From Nocardia terpenica (GTDB lineage: Bacteria; Actinomycetota; Actinomycetes; Mycobacteriales; Mycobacteriaceae), in the NCBI RefSeq assembly GCF_013186535.1, contig NZ_JABMCZ010000005.1, positions 186,001 through 250,000 of the forward strand: DNA of 64,000 nucleotides, written 5' to 3'. Within the stretch, counting starts at the first letter, position 1. The number at the start of each line of letters is the position of its first letter. Under the pieces are notes generated by a model. It had not been told where the DNA came from, ran no database searches, and saw only the letters and a list, made by a program, of their open reading frames with translations. The position numbers and the translations under genes are program-made. Of this stretch, positions 42,191-50,869 are shown in pieces.

Positions 42191-43660
42191 TCATTTCACC
42201 CGGCGGGGCGGGGTGGACTGGCGGATGTGTTCGGTCATGGCCTCCGCGATCGGGGCGACCGGCGGGGGTGCGGGGGCGGCCTCGCTGCGGGCGTCGTGGG
42301 AGATGCGGATCAGCAGCGCCACGATCACGTAGTTGGCCAGCAGCGAGGAGCCGCCGTAGGACATGAACGGGGTGGTGAGACCGGTCAGCGGAATGAGTTT
42401 GGTGACGCCGCCGACGACCACGAACAGCTGCCAGCCCAGCGAGAACGCCAGCCCGCCGCCGAGCAGTTTGCCGAAGGAGTCGCGGGTGGTGAGGGCGGCG
42501 GTGAAGCCGCGCATGGTGATGATCGCGAACACCACAATGACCGCGCTCAGCCCGATCAGGCCCAGTTCCTCACCGATGGTGGAGATGATGAAGTCGGTCT
42601 TGGCGAACGGCACCTCCTGCGGGCGGCCTCCGCCCAGCCCGGCCCCGAGCAGCCCGCCCGTGCCGAGCCCGAACAGGCCCTGCGCGATCTGATAGCCGTT
42701 GGTGTAGTAGGTGGCGAACGGGTCCTCCCACACCTGCACCCGCACCCGCACGTGGGCGAACAGGTGGTAGGCGACGACCGCGCCGATCGCGAACATGCCG
42801 ATCCCGATCAGCAGCCACGACGCCCGCCGCGTCGCGACGTACACCATGGCGAGCACCGTCCCGAACACCAGCAGCGAGAAACCCAGGTTCTTCTCGTACA
42901 CCAGGACCAGCACCGAGACGAAGGTGACCAGCAGCAGCGGCCCCAGATCCCGCAGCCGCGGCAGCGTGTACCCGAGGAACCGTTTACCGGCGGTGCCGAA
43001 CAGGTCGCGGTTGGCGACCAGGAATCCGGCCACGAAGATCAGCAGCAGCACCTTGGCGAACTCGCCGGGCTGAATCGAGAAGCCGTGGAACATGATCCAG
43101 CTCTTGCCGCCGTTGACCTCGCTGAACCGCGACGGCAGCACGGCGGGGATGAGCAGCAGCACGATACCGGCCAGCCCACAGGTGTAGGCGTACTTGGCGG
43201 GCTGCCCGTGATTGCGGATCACCGCGAGCACGGCCGCGAACAACACGATTCCCGCTGCGGTCCAGATCAATTGGTGCGCGGCGTCCGAGGACGGGACCGG
43301 CTTGCCCAGCGCCACCGCATTGGCGGCCTCGGCGCGGTCGAGCCGGTCGATGATCACCAGCCCGAGCCCGTTGAGCAACACCACGCACGGCAGCAGCACC
43401 GGATCCGCCTTGGACGCGAAGATCCGCACCGCCAGATGCGCCAGCACCGTCAGGACCGCGAAAACGCCCAGCGCCCACTGCAGCGAATCGCCGTCGCCGC
43501 CACCGGTGGCCGCGGACATGCCCAATCCGGCGACCGCCACCAATGCCACCGCCGCCACACACAGCACCAACTCGGTGCGCCGCGGATTGGGCCGCCCGAT
43601 CGGTCCCGACGACAGGGCGATCGGACCGGACGAAGTATCCCGAAACGCGCTCACGTCCAC
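42191..43660 (-). CDS. rodA: SEDS family peptidoglycan polymerase RodA
   Basis: Lipid II-dependent glycan strand polymerase for cell elongation, 489 residues with about ten transmembrane spans. Matches to mycobacterial RodA are long: LPCVVLLNGLGLVIIDRLDR, GKSWIMFHGFSIQPGEFAKV, VWEDPFATYYTNGYQIAQGL with the loop Asp, FIISTIGEELGLIGLSAVIV, LIPLTGLTTPFMSYGGSSLL. Start GTG 43660, with another GTG at 43654. In mycobacteria rodA sits with pbpA and pknA/B; none are here, so this could be a second SEDS protein or a relocated gene. The C-tail is Pro/Arg-rich. Confidence 0.92.
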   Translation of the reverse strand: MDVSAFRDTSSGPIALSSGPIGRPNPRRTELVLCVAAVALVAVAGLGMSAATGGGDGDSLQWALGVFAVLTVLAHLAVRIFASKADPVLLPCVVLLNGLGLVIIDRLDRAEAANAVALGKPVPSSDAAHQLIWTAAGIVLFAAVLAVIRNHGQPAKYAYTCGLAGIVLLLIPAVLPSRFSEVNGGKSWIMFHGFSIQPGEFAKVLLLIFVAGFLVANRDLFGTAGKRFLGYTLPRLRDLGPLLLVTFVSVLVLVYEKNLGFSLLVFGTVLAMVYVATRRASWLLIGIGMFAIGAVVAYHLFAHVRVRVQVWEDPFATYYTNGYQIAQGLFGLGTGGLLGAGLGGGRPQEVPFAKTDFIISTIGEELGLIGLSAVIVVFAIITMRGFTAALTTRDSFGKLLGGGLAFSLGWQLFVVVGGVTKLIPLTGLTTPFMSYGGSSLLANYVIVALLIRISHDARSEAAPAPPPVAPIAEAMTEHIRQSTPPRRVK

Positions 43661-43703
43661 CAGTATGCGTGTCCCGCGATATCGGCCGGTTACCGCCGGG
43701 CGC

Positions 43704-43973
43704 TCAGCGCTTGTCCAATGCCTGCAGGAGCAGGTCCTTCATCTCGGCCACGTTCTCCTCGATCGAGCGCACGCGAGCGTTGGTGTCGTCGAGCCTGCGG
43801 TCAACATGGTCGAATCGGCGATCGACCTCGTCGAACCTGGCGTCCTGCCTGTCAAGTCGTTCGCGCGTCTGCTGGCTCAGCGCATTCATGCTACTGAGCA
43901 CGGCCTTATAATCGGCGCGGTCCGCTTCGAGAACGGCGACCCGGGCTTCGAGTTCGGCGAGGGTGGCTGGCAT
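43704..43973 (-). CDS. small coiled-coil protein
   Basis: 89 residues, almost entirely heptad-patterned: LAELEARVAVLEADRADYKA then RQDARFDEVDRRFDHVDRRL, a DxVDRRxD repeat spaced by seven residues. This predicts a parallel trimeric or dimeric coiled coil, as in small phage- or genome-encoded helical proteins. No Cys or transmembrane part. ATG 43973. Its stop lies 43 bp from the rodA start on the same strand, so it could be cotranscribed with rodA. The function is unknown. Confidence 0.7.
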   Translation of the reverse strand: MPATLAELEARVAVLEADRADYKAVLSSMNALSQQTRERLDRQDARFDEVDRRFDHVDRRLDDTNARVRSIEENVAEMKDLLLQALDKR

Positions 43974-44120
43974 TCCGCGATCTTATCGGCGAACACCACC
44001 CCCGCGCACCTTCGCCCGGCGCGTCAGAGCCGGTTTCTGCACGTGTCCCCGTATACCGAACTGTCCGCCTCCGGCGAACCGTGCGCACCGATCGATACCC
44101 GTGCTGGCACGATAAGCCTC

Positions 44121-45986
44121 GTGCACTTGGCAGTCGGTTTGGTGGTGCTGGTCGCGGTGGCGGTCGCATTGGCGGCGCTGGCGCGGCGGCTCGGCATCGC
44201 CGAACCACTGGTCCTGACGGTGGCGGGCATCGTGGCGTCGTATCTGCCGTTCGTGCCGCGGGTCGACGTCAATCCCGAGATCGTGATGCTGGGCCTGCTG
44301 CCGCCGCTGGTCTACACCGCGGCGATCAGCACCTCGCTGGTCGAGTTCCGGGCCAAGAAGATTTCGATCGCGCTGCTGTCGGTGGGGCTGGTGCTGTTCA
44401 CCACGTTCGCGGTGGCGGTGGTGGTGTGGCGGCTGCTGGCGGTGCCGTTCGCGACGGCGGTGGCGATCGGCGCGGTGGTGTCGCCGCCGGATTCGGTGGC
44501 GGCCACCGCGGTCGCGCGGCGGGTCGGGATGCCGCGGCGGATCGTGACCCTGCTCGAGGGCGAGGCGCTGTTCAACGATGCGACGGCGCTGGTGGCCTTG
44601 CGCACCGCGATCGCGGCGTCGGCGGGGGCGTTCAGCATCTGGCAGGCGGGCGGCAACTTCGTGTGGGCCACCGCCGGGGGCGCGGCGATCGGGGTGCTGG
44701 CGGCGGGGGTGCTGGCGGTGCTGCGCCGCCGCATCACCGATCCGATCCTGGACACCAGCCTGTCGCTGCTGGCGCCGTTCGCGGCGTATCTGCCCGCCGA
44801 GGCGGCGCACGCCTCGGGGGTGATCGCGGTGGTGGTGTGCGGGCTGATCCTGGGCCAGGGGGCGCCGGTGTGGCAGAGCGCGGCCTCGCGCATCGCCGAG
44901 CGCACCAATTGGCGCACCATCCAATTCATCCTGGAGAGCGCGGTTTTCCTGCTGATGGGCCTGGAGGTGCGGCACATCCTGGAGGAGGCCTGGAACAGCG
45001 GCCTGGACCACGGCACGCTGATCGCGACCTGCGCGGCGGTGCTCGCCACGGTGGTGGTCGCGCGCGTGGTGTGGGTGTTCCCGAGCACCTATTTCGCGTG
45101 GTTCGTGGAGAGCCGCCCGCGCGGTAAGCCGAAACCCGCGTGGACCAGTCCGGCGGTGGTGGCGTGGGCGGGGATGCGCGGGGTGGTGACGCTGGCCGGT
45201 GCGCTGCTGCTGCCGACCGACACCCGTGAGCTGGCGACGCTGAAGCTGCTGGCGCTGGTGGTGGTTGGCGGAACGCTACTGCTGCAGGGCATTTCGCTGC
45301 CCGGCCTGATCCGGCTGCTGCGGCTACGCGGCCCCAGCCGCGCCGAAGACGCACTGCAGCAGGCGAATCTGCTCCAGCAGGCCACGGCGGCGGGCCTGGT
45401 CGCGCTGGAATCCGAGATCGCGCCGGAAACCCCGCCGGAAGTGGTTGCGACGCTGCGGGATCGAGTCGAGCGCCGGGCGCACGCCGCCTGGGAGCAGCTG
45501 GGCCGGGCGGAGTCGGTCCGCGTCACCCCCAGCGGCGAATACCGGCGGCTGCGGCTGGCCATGCTGCGCGCCGAACGCGAAACCGTACTGCGCGTGCGCG
45601 ATTCGGGCATCATGGATCACGAGGTGCTCGAACACGTCATGGCCGCCCTCGATCTCGAGGAATCCACGATCGACCGCGTCGCCGAGGCCGACGACAACCC
45701 CGACGACACGCTGCGCTCCCCCGCCACCGCCGGCTGCGACCACCTCCGCGAGGCCCCCCACCTCTCCCTGCCCGAACTCCCCGACAGCTGCGCGGAATGC
45801 CTGGCCGAGGGCCTCACCTGGGTCCACCTCCGAATGTGCCTGACCTGCGGCCACGTCGCCTGCTGCGACTCCTCGGCGGGCAACCACGCCACCCGCCACT
45901 ACCGGTCCACCGGCCACCCGGTCATGCGCAGCGTGGAACCCGGCGAGAAATGGCGCTGGTGCTACGTCGACGAGATCCTCGGCTGA
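44121..45986 (+). CDS. CPA1 Na+/H+ antiporter (NhaP-type) with C-terminal UBP-type zinc finger
   Basis: 621-residue protein. Residues 1 to about 410 form the monovalent cation/proton antiporter with 10-12 spans, including AIGAVVSPPDSVAATAVARR and EGEALFNDATALVALRT with the ND ion-site pair, and WAGMRGVVTLAGALLLP. A cytosolic helical tail follows, then a UBP-type zinc finger from about 535: CDHL, CAECLAEGLTWVHLRMCLTC GHVACCDSS, and GNHATRHYRSTGHPVMRS, with all Cys and His zinc ligands in place. In eukaryotes this finger reads ubiquitin C-termini; its role on a bacterial antiporter is unknown. GTG 44121 gives a normal first span. Confidence 0.9.
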   Translation: MHLAVGLVVLVAVAVALAALARRLGIAEPLVLTVAGIVASYLPFVPRVDVNPEIVMLGLLPPLVYTAAISTSLVEFRAKKISIALLSVGLVLFTTFAVAVVVWRLLAVPFATAVAIGAVVSPPDSVAATAVARRVGMPRRIVTLLEGEALFNDATALVALRTAIAASAGAFSIWQAGGNFVWATAGGAAIGVLAAGVLAVLRRRITDPILDTSLSLLAPFAAYLPAEAAHASGVIAVVVCGLILGQGAPVWQSAASRIAERTNWRTIQFILESAVFLLMGLEVRHILEEAWNSGLDHGTLIATCAAVLATVVVARVVWVFPSTYFAWFVESRPRGKPKPAWTSPAVVAWAGMRGVVTLAGALLLPTDTRELATLKLLALVVVGGTLLLQGISLPGLIRLLRLRGPSRAEDALQQANLLQQATAAGLVALESEIAPETPPEVVATLRDRVERRAHAAWEQLGRAESVRVTPSGEYRRLRLAMLRAERETVLRVRDSGIMDHEVLEHVMAALDLEESTIDRVAEADDNPDDTLRSPATAGCDHLREAPHLSLPELPDSCAECLAEGLTWVHLRMCLTCGHVACCDSSAGNHATRHYRSTGHPVMRSVEPGEKWRWCYVDEILG

Positions 45987-46026
45987 CCGCACGCCGCAAC
46001 CACATGTGCGCGTTAGGGTTGGGCGC

Positions 46027-46662
46027 GTGCACACCGGTCAGGACTCCGCCGATGCCGAACCCCGGCTGTGGGGCGGCACCACGCTCACCGCGCGCCGCGA
46101 GGCCCGGCGCGCGGCCCTGCTCGAGGCTGCCCTGGATCTGATCGGCGAGGCCGGGGCGGGAGCGGTCACCATGCGCGCGGTGTGCAGGCGCGCCACGCTC
46201 ACCGACCGCTACTTCTACGAAAGCTTCACCGGCCGCGACGATCTGCTCGACGTGCTGTACCGGCAGGTCGCCGACGAATTCCTGCCCCCGATGACCGCTT
46301 TCGCCGCCGCCGACGACCCGGCCCGCGACCGCGAACTGGCCCACGCCCTCGTCGCCAAGGTGCTCGAGGACCCCCGCAAGTCGCGCCTGTTCCTGGTGGA
46401 GCCCTACTCCAGTACCGGCCTGGGCCAGACCACCATCGCGGTCATGCCCGCCTTCACCCGCCTCATCCAGGACCACCTGTTCGCCCACATCGAAGACCCC
46501 GTCCGCCGCCGCCTGGCCGCGGTCACCATGGCCTCCGGCAATGCGGGCATGTTCTCGGCCTGGCTCAACGGTTCGCTGCGGGTGAGCCGGGAGCAGGTGG
46601 TCGACCATCTGGTCGAGGTGATCACGGCCTATCGGTCGCTGTATCGGGACCGGGAGAGGTAG
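46027..46662 (+). CDS. TetR/AcrR family transcriptional regulator
   Basis: 211-residue regulator. Helix-turn-helix AVTMRAVCRRATLTDRYFYE within ALLEAALDLIGEAGAGA; the rest is the ligand-binding helical domain. GTG 46027 is taken as start. A sequence TTAGGGT ending about 8 bp upstream resembles a -10 box, so the mRNA may be leaderless, which is common in this group; another GTG at 46006 is possible. It precedes the M-box region by about 40 bp and is probably a separate unit. The target is not evident. Confidence 0.82.
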   Translation: MHTGQDSADAEPRLWGGTTLTARREARRAALLEAALDLIGEAGAGAVTMRAVCRRATLTDRYFYESFTGRDDLLDVLYRQVADEFLPPMTAFAAADDPARDRELAHALVAKVLEDPRKSRLFLVEPYSSTGLGQTTIAVMPAFTRLIQDHLFAHIEDPVRRRLAAVTMASGNAGMFSAWLNGSLRVSREQVVDHLVEVITAYRSLYRDRER

Positions 46663-46699
46663 ACCTCACAGGAGTTGCGGTTTGGCTGCGACGGGTGTT

Positions 46700-46885
46700 A
46701 ACTCGCTGTCGCTTGGTGCCGAACGTTCGCTGAGGCTCCTCCACGGAAACAGGCCAGCGACCCCGAACGTCGAGAGACGCCCCGGGTCAGGACAGGTCTC
46801 CCCGGCTTAAGGGGTGATCCCGACTGGCTCCCGCTCGGGTTCACGCCGTGGAGTGCCAAAGGTCTTACGAGGAGTGGCGCTCACC
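46700..46885 (+). promoter_or_regulatory. M-box (ykoK) Mg2+ riboswitch
   Basis: The conserved M-box core is readable in order: GTTCGCTGAGGCTCCT (near 46725-46740), GGAAACAGGCCAGCGACCCC, GTCGAGAGACGCCCCGGGTC AGGACAG, GGGGTGAT, then GCCGTGGAGTGCCAAAGGTC TTACGA (near 46846-46870). These match the B. subtilis-type consensus (GAGGCTCCT, AGACGCC..GGGTCA, AGTGC(T/C)AAAG.TCT.ACGA). At high Mg2+ such RNAs fold to switch the downstream gene off. It stands before mgtC. Exact ends of the outer stem are estimated. Confidence 0.9.
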
Positions 46886-46902
46886 GGCGGCAGGTGCCGG
46901 TG
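46882..46902 (+). terminator. hairpin directly after the M-box, possible expression platform
   Basis: CACCGGC-GGCAGGT-GCCGGTG followed by CACTCTTT. The stem begins where the riboswitch core ends and has a short pyrimidine-rich tail, so it may be the switchable terminator of the M-box or a Rho-related pause. The tail is weaker than a classical U-run. Confidence 0.5.
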
Positions 46903-46937
46903 CACTCTTTCGGCGCGCCCGGAAGGAGGTGGTCGCC

Positions 46938-47027
46938 GTGCCCGACGGCAGTCATACATGCCAGTTCGCCAACTATTCACTCGACGACCATCGCGCGCGC
47001 CCCCTGTCCGAGTCCGACATCCGGTAG
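46938..47027 (+). CDS. short leader ORF between the M-box and mgtC
   Basis: 29 codons from GTG to TAG, encoding VPDGSHTCQFANYSLDDHRA then RPLSESDIR. A very strong Shine-Dalgarno, GGAAGGAGG, lies 8 bases upstream, better than that of mgtC itself. The stop is 38 bp before the mgtC ATG. Leader peptides are known to couple Mg2+ or charge status to mgt expression in enterobacteria, so this ORF may add a translational control layer. It is not Pro-rich like those. No homologue is recognised. Confidence 0.5.
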   Translation: MPDGSHTCQFANYSLDDHRARPLSESDIR

Positions 47028-47065
47028 CCTGCGGCGCGAGGTCGCCGCCAAATTCCGGAGGATTC

Positions 47066-47776
47066 ATGACGACGGTGGACATGCTGATCCGGCTCGCGGC
47101 CGGTGTCGGCTGCGGTGTGGTGATCGGCCTGGAGCGTCAGTATCGCGCCCGCATGGCCGGGCTGCGCACCAACACGCTGGTCGCCACCGGCGCGACCCTG
47201 TTCGTCCTGCTGTCCGCGCACGGCTTCCACGGCAGCGACGCCGACCCGACTCGCGTTGCCGCCCAGATCGTTTCGGGCATCGGCTTCCTCGGCGCCGGGG
47301 TCATCATGCGCGAGGGCTTCTCGGTGCGCGGCCTCAATACGGCCGCCACCCTGTGGTGTTCGGCCGCGGTGGGCGCGCTCGCGGGCGCCGGGATGTACAG
47401 CACGGCCGTCGCGGGCACGCTGGCGGTGGTCGCGGTGAACATCGCGCTGCGCTGGGCCGGGCGCGCGGTGGACCGGCACCCGGAGGCGGGCCGCGAGCAG
47501 AAGACGTCCTATATCTTCTCGGCGGTCACCAACGACGACAACGAGGCGCACGTGCGGGCCCTGCTGGTGCAGGCGCTGACGCGCACCGACTTCCGGCTCG
47601 TGTCGATCTCGAGCCGCAATACCGATCGGGCCGGTGTGGTGGAGGTGCAGGCCGAGTTGGTCGGTGACCAGCGCGACGACCGGCAGATGGAATCGGCGGT
47701 CAGCCGCCTGAGCCTGGAACCATCGGTCACCAGCGTCGGCTGGAACATCCCCGTGACCGCGGAAACGGAGAATTAG
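47066..47776 (+). CDS. mgtC: MgtC/SapB family membrane protein
   Basis: Inner-membrane protein needed for growth at low Mg2+ and in macrophages in mycobacteria and Salmonella; it is thought to modulate ATPase or ion balance and not to transport Mg2+ itself. The 236-residue protein has the MgtC domain (VGCGVVIGLERQYRARMAGL RTNTLVATGATLF, IVSGIGFLGAGVIMREG, LNTAATLWCSAAVGALAGAG) and a cytosolic ACT-like C-terminal domain (HVRALLVQALTRTDFRLVSI). The ATG has GGAGG five bases upstream. Controlled by the M-box just before it. The ABC permease gene starts 8 bp after its stop, so the two are cotranscribed. Confidence 0.92.
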   Translation: MTTVDMLIRLAAGVGCGVVIGLERQYRARMAGLRTNTLVATGATLFVLLSAHGFHGSDADPTRVAAQIVSGIGFLGAGVIMREGFSVRGLNTAATLWCSAAVGALAGAGMYSTAVAGTLAVVAVNIALRWAGRAVDRHPEAGREQKTSYIFSAVTNDDNEAHVRALLVQALTRTDFRLVSISSRNTDRAGVVEVQAELVGDQRDDRQMESAVSRLSLEPSVTSVGWNIPVTAETEN

Positions 47777-47784
47777 AGAGACTC

Positions 47785-49521
47785 ATGTCGGCCCTGCGTT
47801 CCTATCCTTCCCGCGGTGCACTGGACCGGCCGCGCTCGCGGCTGGCCGATGTGGCCGTCTTCGCCGGTGCGGCGGTACTGATCTGGCTGATCGTGCGCCT
47901 GTCGACCGGGCTCAACGTGCCCTTCGACAAGAACGCCGCCCCCGCCGCGGTGTCCACCGACGCCGCCGAACTGCCGTACTACGCGGCGCGGTCGCTGCTG
48001 CGGATGTTCGTGGCGCTGGGCCTGTCGATCGCGTTCACCTTCGTCTACGCTTCGGCGGCCGCGCGGCTGCGCCGGGCCCGCACGGTGCTGCTGCCGGTCC
48101 TGGACATCCTGCAGTCGGTGCCGATCCTGGGTTTCCTGTCGGTGACGGTGACCGCGTTCCTGGCGCTGTTCCCGGGCTCGCAGCTGGGCCTGGAGGCGGC
48201 GTCGATCTTCGCGATCTTCACCTCGCAGGCGTGGAATATGACCTTCGCGTTCTACCACAGCCTGGTGTCGCAGCCGCGCGAGCTCGACGAGGCCGCCCGC
48301 AATCTGAGATTGTCGCGCTGGCAACGGTTCTGGCGGGTGGATGTGCCCAGCGGCATGGTGCCGCTGGTGTGGAACGCGATGATGAGCTTCGGCGGGGGCT
48401 GGTTCTTCCTGACCGCGTCGGAGGCCATCAGCGTCAACAACCATTCCTACACGCTGCCCGGGATCGGCTCGTACGTGGCCGCGGCCAGCGACGCCGGCGA
48501 CAACGGCAAGGTGCTCATCGCGATCGGCGTGATGATCGTGCTGGTGATCGGCGTCAACGTGCTGTTCTGGCGGCCGCTCACCGCGTGGGCGGAACGCTTC
48601 CGCTACGAGGAGTCCGAACCGGCCGAGGCGCCGCGCAGTATCACGCTGGATCTGTTGCGCCGCTCCAACATTCCCGAGATGCTCGGCACGGTGTTCGGCC
48701 CGCTGGTCCCGCTGATCGACCGGGTGATGAGCGTGTTCGGGCTGGCCGAGCACCGGCTGCACGTGCCGATCACCCGCCGCCGCCTCGGCGACGTCGCGTT
48801 CGCGGCGGTGACGCTGGCGGTGATCGTGTGGGGCTGCTACCGCATCGTCACCTACATCCACCACAGCGTCGGCTTCGGCGAGGTGGCGCACGCGTTCGGG
48901 CTGGGCGCGGTCACGCTGCTGCGGGTGATCGTGCTGCTGATCGTCGCCACCGCGATCTGGGTGCCGATCGGCGTGTGGATCGGGTTGAACCCCAAGGTGT
49001 CCCGGTTCGCGCAGCCGATCGTGCAGGTGCTGGCCTCCTTCCCCGCCAACTTCCTGTTCCCGCTGGTGACCGCGGTGCTGGTGGCGACCGGGGTGAGCCT
49101 GAACTGGGCGGGCGCGCTGCTGATGGCGCTGGGCGCGCAGTGGTACATCCTGTTCAACGTCATCGCGGGGGCGAGCGCGGTGCCGGGCGATCTGCGCGAG
49201 GCGGCGGCGAATCTGCGCCTGCCCCGGCCGCTGTGGTGGCGGCGGCTGATCCTGCCCGCGATCTTCCCCAGCTATGTGACCGGCGCGATCACCGCGGCGG
49301 GCGGCGCGTGGAACGCCTCGATCGTCGCCGAGGTCGTCGAATACAACGGCCAGACCCTGAAGGCGACCGGTCTGGGCGCCTACATCAAGGAGGCCACCAC
49401 CGCGGGCGACTGGCCGCGCATCCTCGTGGGCGTGGTGGTGATGAGCATCTACGTGGTGGGCGTCAACCGCCTGTTCTGGCGCCGCCTCTACGACCTGGCC
49501 GAACGCCGATACTCGTTGTGA
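47785..49521 (+). CDS. ABC transporter permease with two fused BPD domains (NitT/TauT-like)
   Basis: 578-residue permease in which two binding-protein-dependent transport domains are fused. Each half has the cytoplasmic coupling (EAA) loop: ELDEAARNLRLSRWQRFWRV DVPSG in the first half and DLREAAANLRLPRPLWWRRL ILPA in the second. The fold belongs to the nitrate/sulfonate/taurine/bicarbonate group. No substrate-binding protein gene is present in the operon. Being 8 bp behind mgtC and under the M-box, it should be induced at low Mg2+, which is odd for an anion importer; the substrate is open. Confidence 0.87.
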   Translation: MSALRSYPSRGALDRPRSRLADVAVFAGAAVLIWLIVRLSTGLNVPFDKNAAPAAVSTDAAELPYYAARSLLRMFVALGLSIAFTFVYASAAARLRRARTVLLPVLDILQSVPILGFLSVTVTAFLALFPGSQLGLEAASIFAIFTSQAWNMTFAFYHSLVSQPRELDEAARNLRLSRWQRFWRVDVPSGMVPLVWNAMMSFGGGWFFLTASEAISVNNHSYTLPGIGSYVAAASDAGDNGKVLIAIGVMIVLVIGVNVLFWRPLTAWAERFRYEESEPAEAPRSITLDLLRRSNIPEMLGTVFGPLVPLIDRVMSVFGLAEHRLHVPITRRRLGDVAFAAVTLAVIVWGCYRIVTYIHHSVGFGEVAHAFGLGAVTLLRVIVLLIVATAIWVPIGVWIGLNPKVSRFAQPIVQVLASFPANFLFPLVTAVLVATGVSLNWAGALLMALGAQWYILFNVIAGASAVPGDLREAAANLRLPRPLWWRRLILPAIFPSYVTGAITAAGGAWNASIVAEVVEYNGQTLKATGLGAYIKEATTAGDWPRILVGVVVMSIYVVGVNRLFWRRLYDLAERRYSL

Positions 49522-49534
49522 CAGGAGAGATTTC

Positions 49535-50869
49535 ATGACGGCAACCACCACCGACGAGGTGCTGCTCGAGGTCGACGGGGTCGGCAAGTCGTTCACCGGC
49601 GCCGCCGGGGACACCCTGCAGGTTCTCGACGACATCCATCTGACGCTGCGCAGCGGCGAGATCGTGGCGCTGCTGGGCCGTTCGGGGTCGGGCAAGTCGA
49701 CGCTGCTGCGCACCATCGCGGGCCTGATCGCCCCCACCACCGGCAGCGTCCGCTACCGCGGCGCCCAGCTCGACGGCGCCAATCCCGGTGCGGCCCTGGT
49801 GTTCCAGTCCTTCGCGCTGATGCCGTGGCTGACCGTGCAGGACAATGTGGAGCTCGGGCTGGCCGCCCGCAACGTGCCCCGCGCCGAGCGCCGGCGCCGG
49901 GCGCTGGAGGCGATCGACATGATCGGCCTGGACGGGTTCGAGACCGCCTATCCGAAGGAGCTGTCCGGCGGCATGCGCCAGCGCGTCGGTTTCGCGCGAG
50001 CGTTGGTGCTGGAACCGGACCTGCTGCTGATGGACGAGCCGTTCTCGGCGCTGGACGTGCTCACCGCGGAGAACCTGCGCACCGAGCTGGTGAACCTGTG
50101 GGCCACCGAGGATTTCCCCACCAAGTGCGTGTGCATCGTGACCCACAACATCGAGGAGGCGGTGCTGCTGGCCGACCGGGTGGTGGTGCTGGGCGCCAAT
50201 CCGGGCCGCATCATCGCCGATATCCCGGTGACCATGGCCCGCCCGCGCGACCGCCGCACCGGCGGGTTCGAGCTGCTGGTCGACGAGATCTACGGCCTGC
50301 TCACCGGCCGCGACACCGTGCGGGCGCAACCGGAACCGGACAAGGCGACCCCGACCGCGACCCCGCTGCCCGACGCCTCGGTCGGCGGGCTGGCCGGTCT
50401 GGTCGAGCTGGTCTACGCCTCCGGCGGGCGCGCGGATCTGCCGGAGATCGCCGACGAGCTCAACTTCGAGATCGATGATCTGCTGCCGCTGGTCGACGCC
50501 GCGGCCCTGCTCGGTTTCATTACCGTCGAGTCCGGCGATGTCACCCTCACCGATATCGGCACCCGCTTCACCACCGCCGATATCCAGGAGAGCAAGAAGA
50601 TCTTCGCCGAGCAGGCCCGCCATCGCGCGCCGCTGGTGCGCACCATCTGCAAGGGCCTGGCCGGTAGTTCGGACGGCACGCTGCGGGCGAGCTTCTTCCT
50701 GGATCTGCTGCGGCGCGGATTCTCCGCCGAGGACGCCCGCCGCCAGCTCGACATCGCCATCGACTGGGGCCGCTACGCCGAGCTGTACGACTACGACGCC
50801 GACGACGACGAGATCACCGCCGACCGGGCCGCCGAAGAATTCGCCGCCGTCCGCGAGAACTGGGACTGA
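49535..50869 (+). CDS. ABC transporter ATPase with C-terminal AAA-associated domain
   Basis: Partner ATPase of the fused permease, 444 residues. Walker A GRSGSGKSTLLR, Q-loop VFQSFALMPWLT, signature LSGGMRQRVGFARAL, Walker B DLLLMDEPFSALD, and the H-loop His in CVCIVTHNIEEAV. After about residue 265 comes a winged-helix-like AAA-associated domain (VYASGGRADLPEIADELNFE, TDIGTRFTTADIQESKKIFA) found in some NitT/TauT-like ATPases, possibly a regulatory module. Starts 13 bp after the permease with AGGAGAG upstream. Third gene of the mgtC unit. The dispersed palindrome (50877) just after its stop may terminate transcription. Confidence 0.88.
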   Translation: MTATTTDEVLLEVDGVGKSFTGAAGDTLQVLDDIHLTLRSGEIVALLGRSGSGKSTLLRTIAGLIAPTTGSVRYRGAQLDGANPGAALVFQSFALMPWLTVQDNVELGLAARNVPRAERRRRALEAIDMIGLDGFETAYPKELSGGMRQRVGFARALVLEPDLLLMDEPFSALDVLTAENLRTELVNLWATEDFPTKCVCIVTHNIEEAVLLADRVVVLGANPGRIIADIPVTMARPRDRRTGGFELLVDEIYGLLTGRDTVRAQPEPDKATPTATPLPDASVGGLAGLVELVYASGGRADLPEIADELNFEIDDLLPLVDAAALLGFITVESGDVTLTDIGTRFTTADIQESKKIFAEQARHRAPLVRTICKGLAGSSDGTLRASFFLDLLRRGFSAEDARRQLDIAIDWGRYAELYDYDADDDEITADRAAEEFAAVRENWD

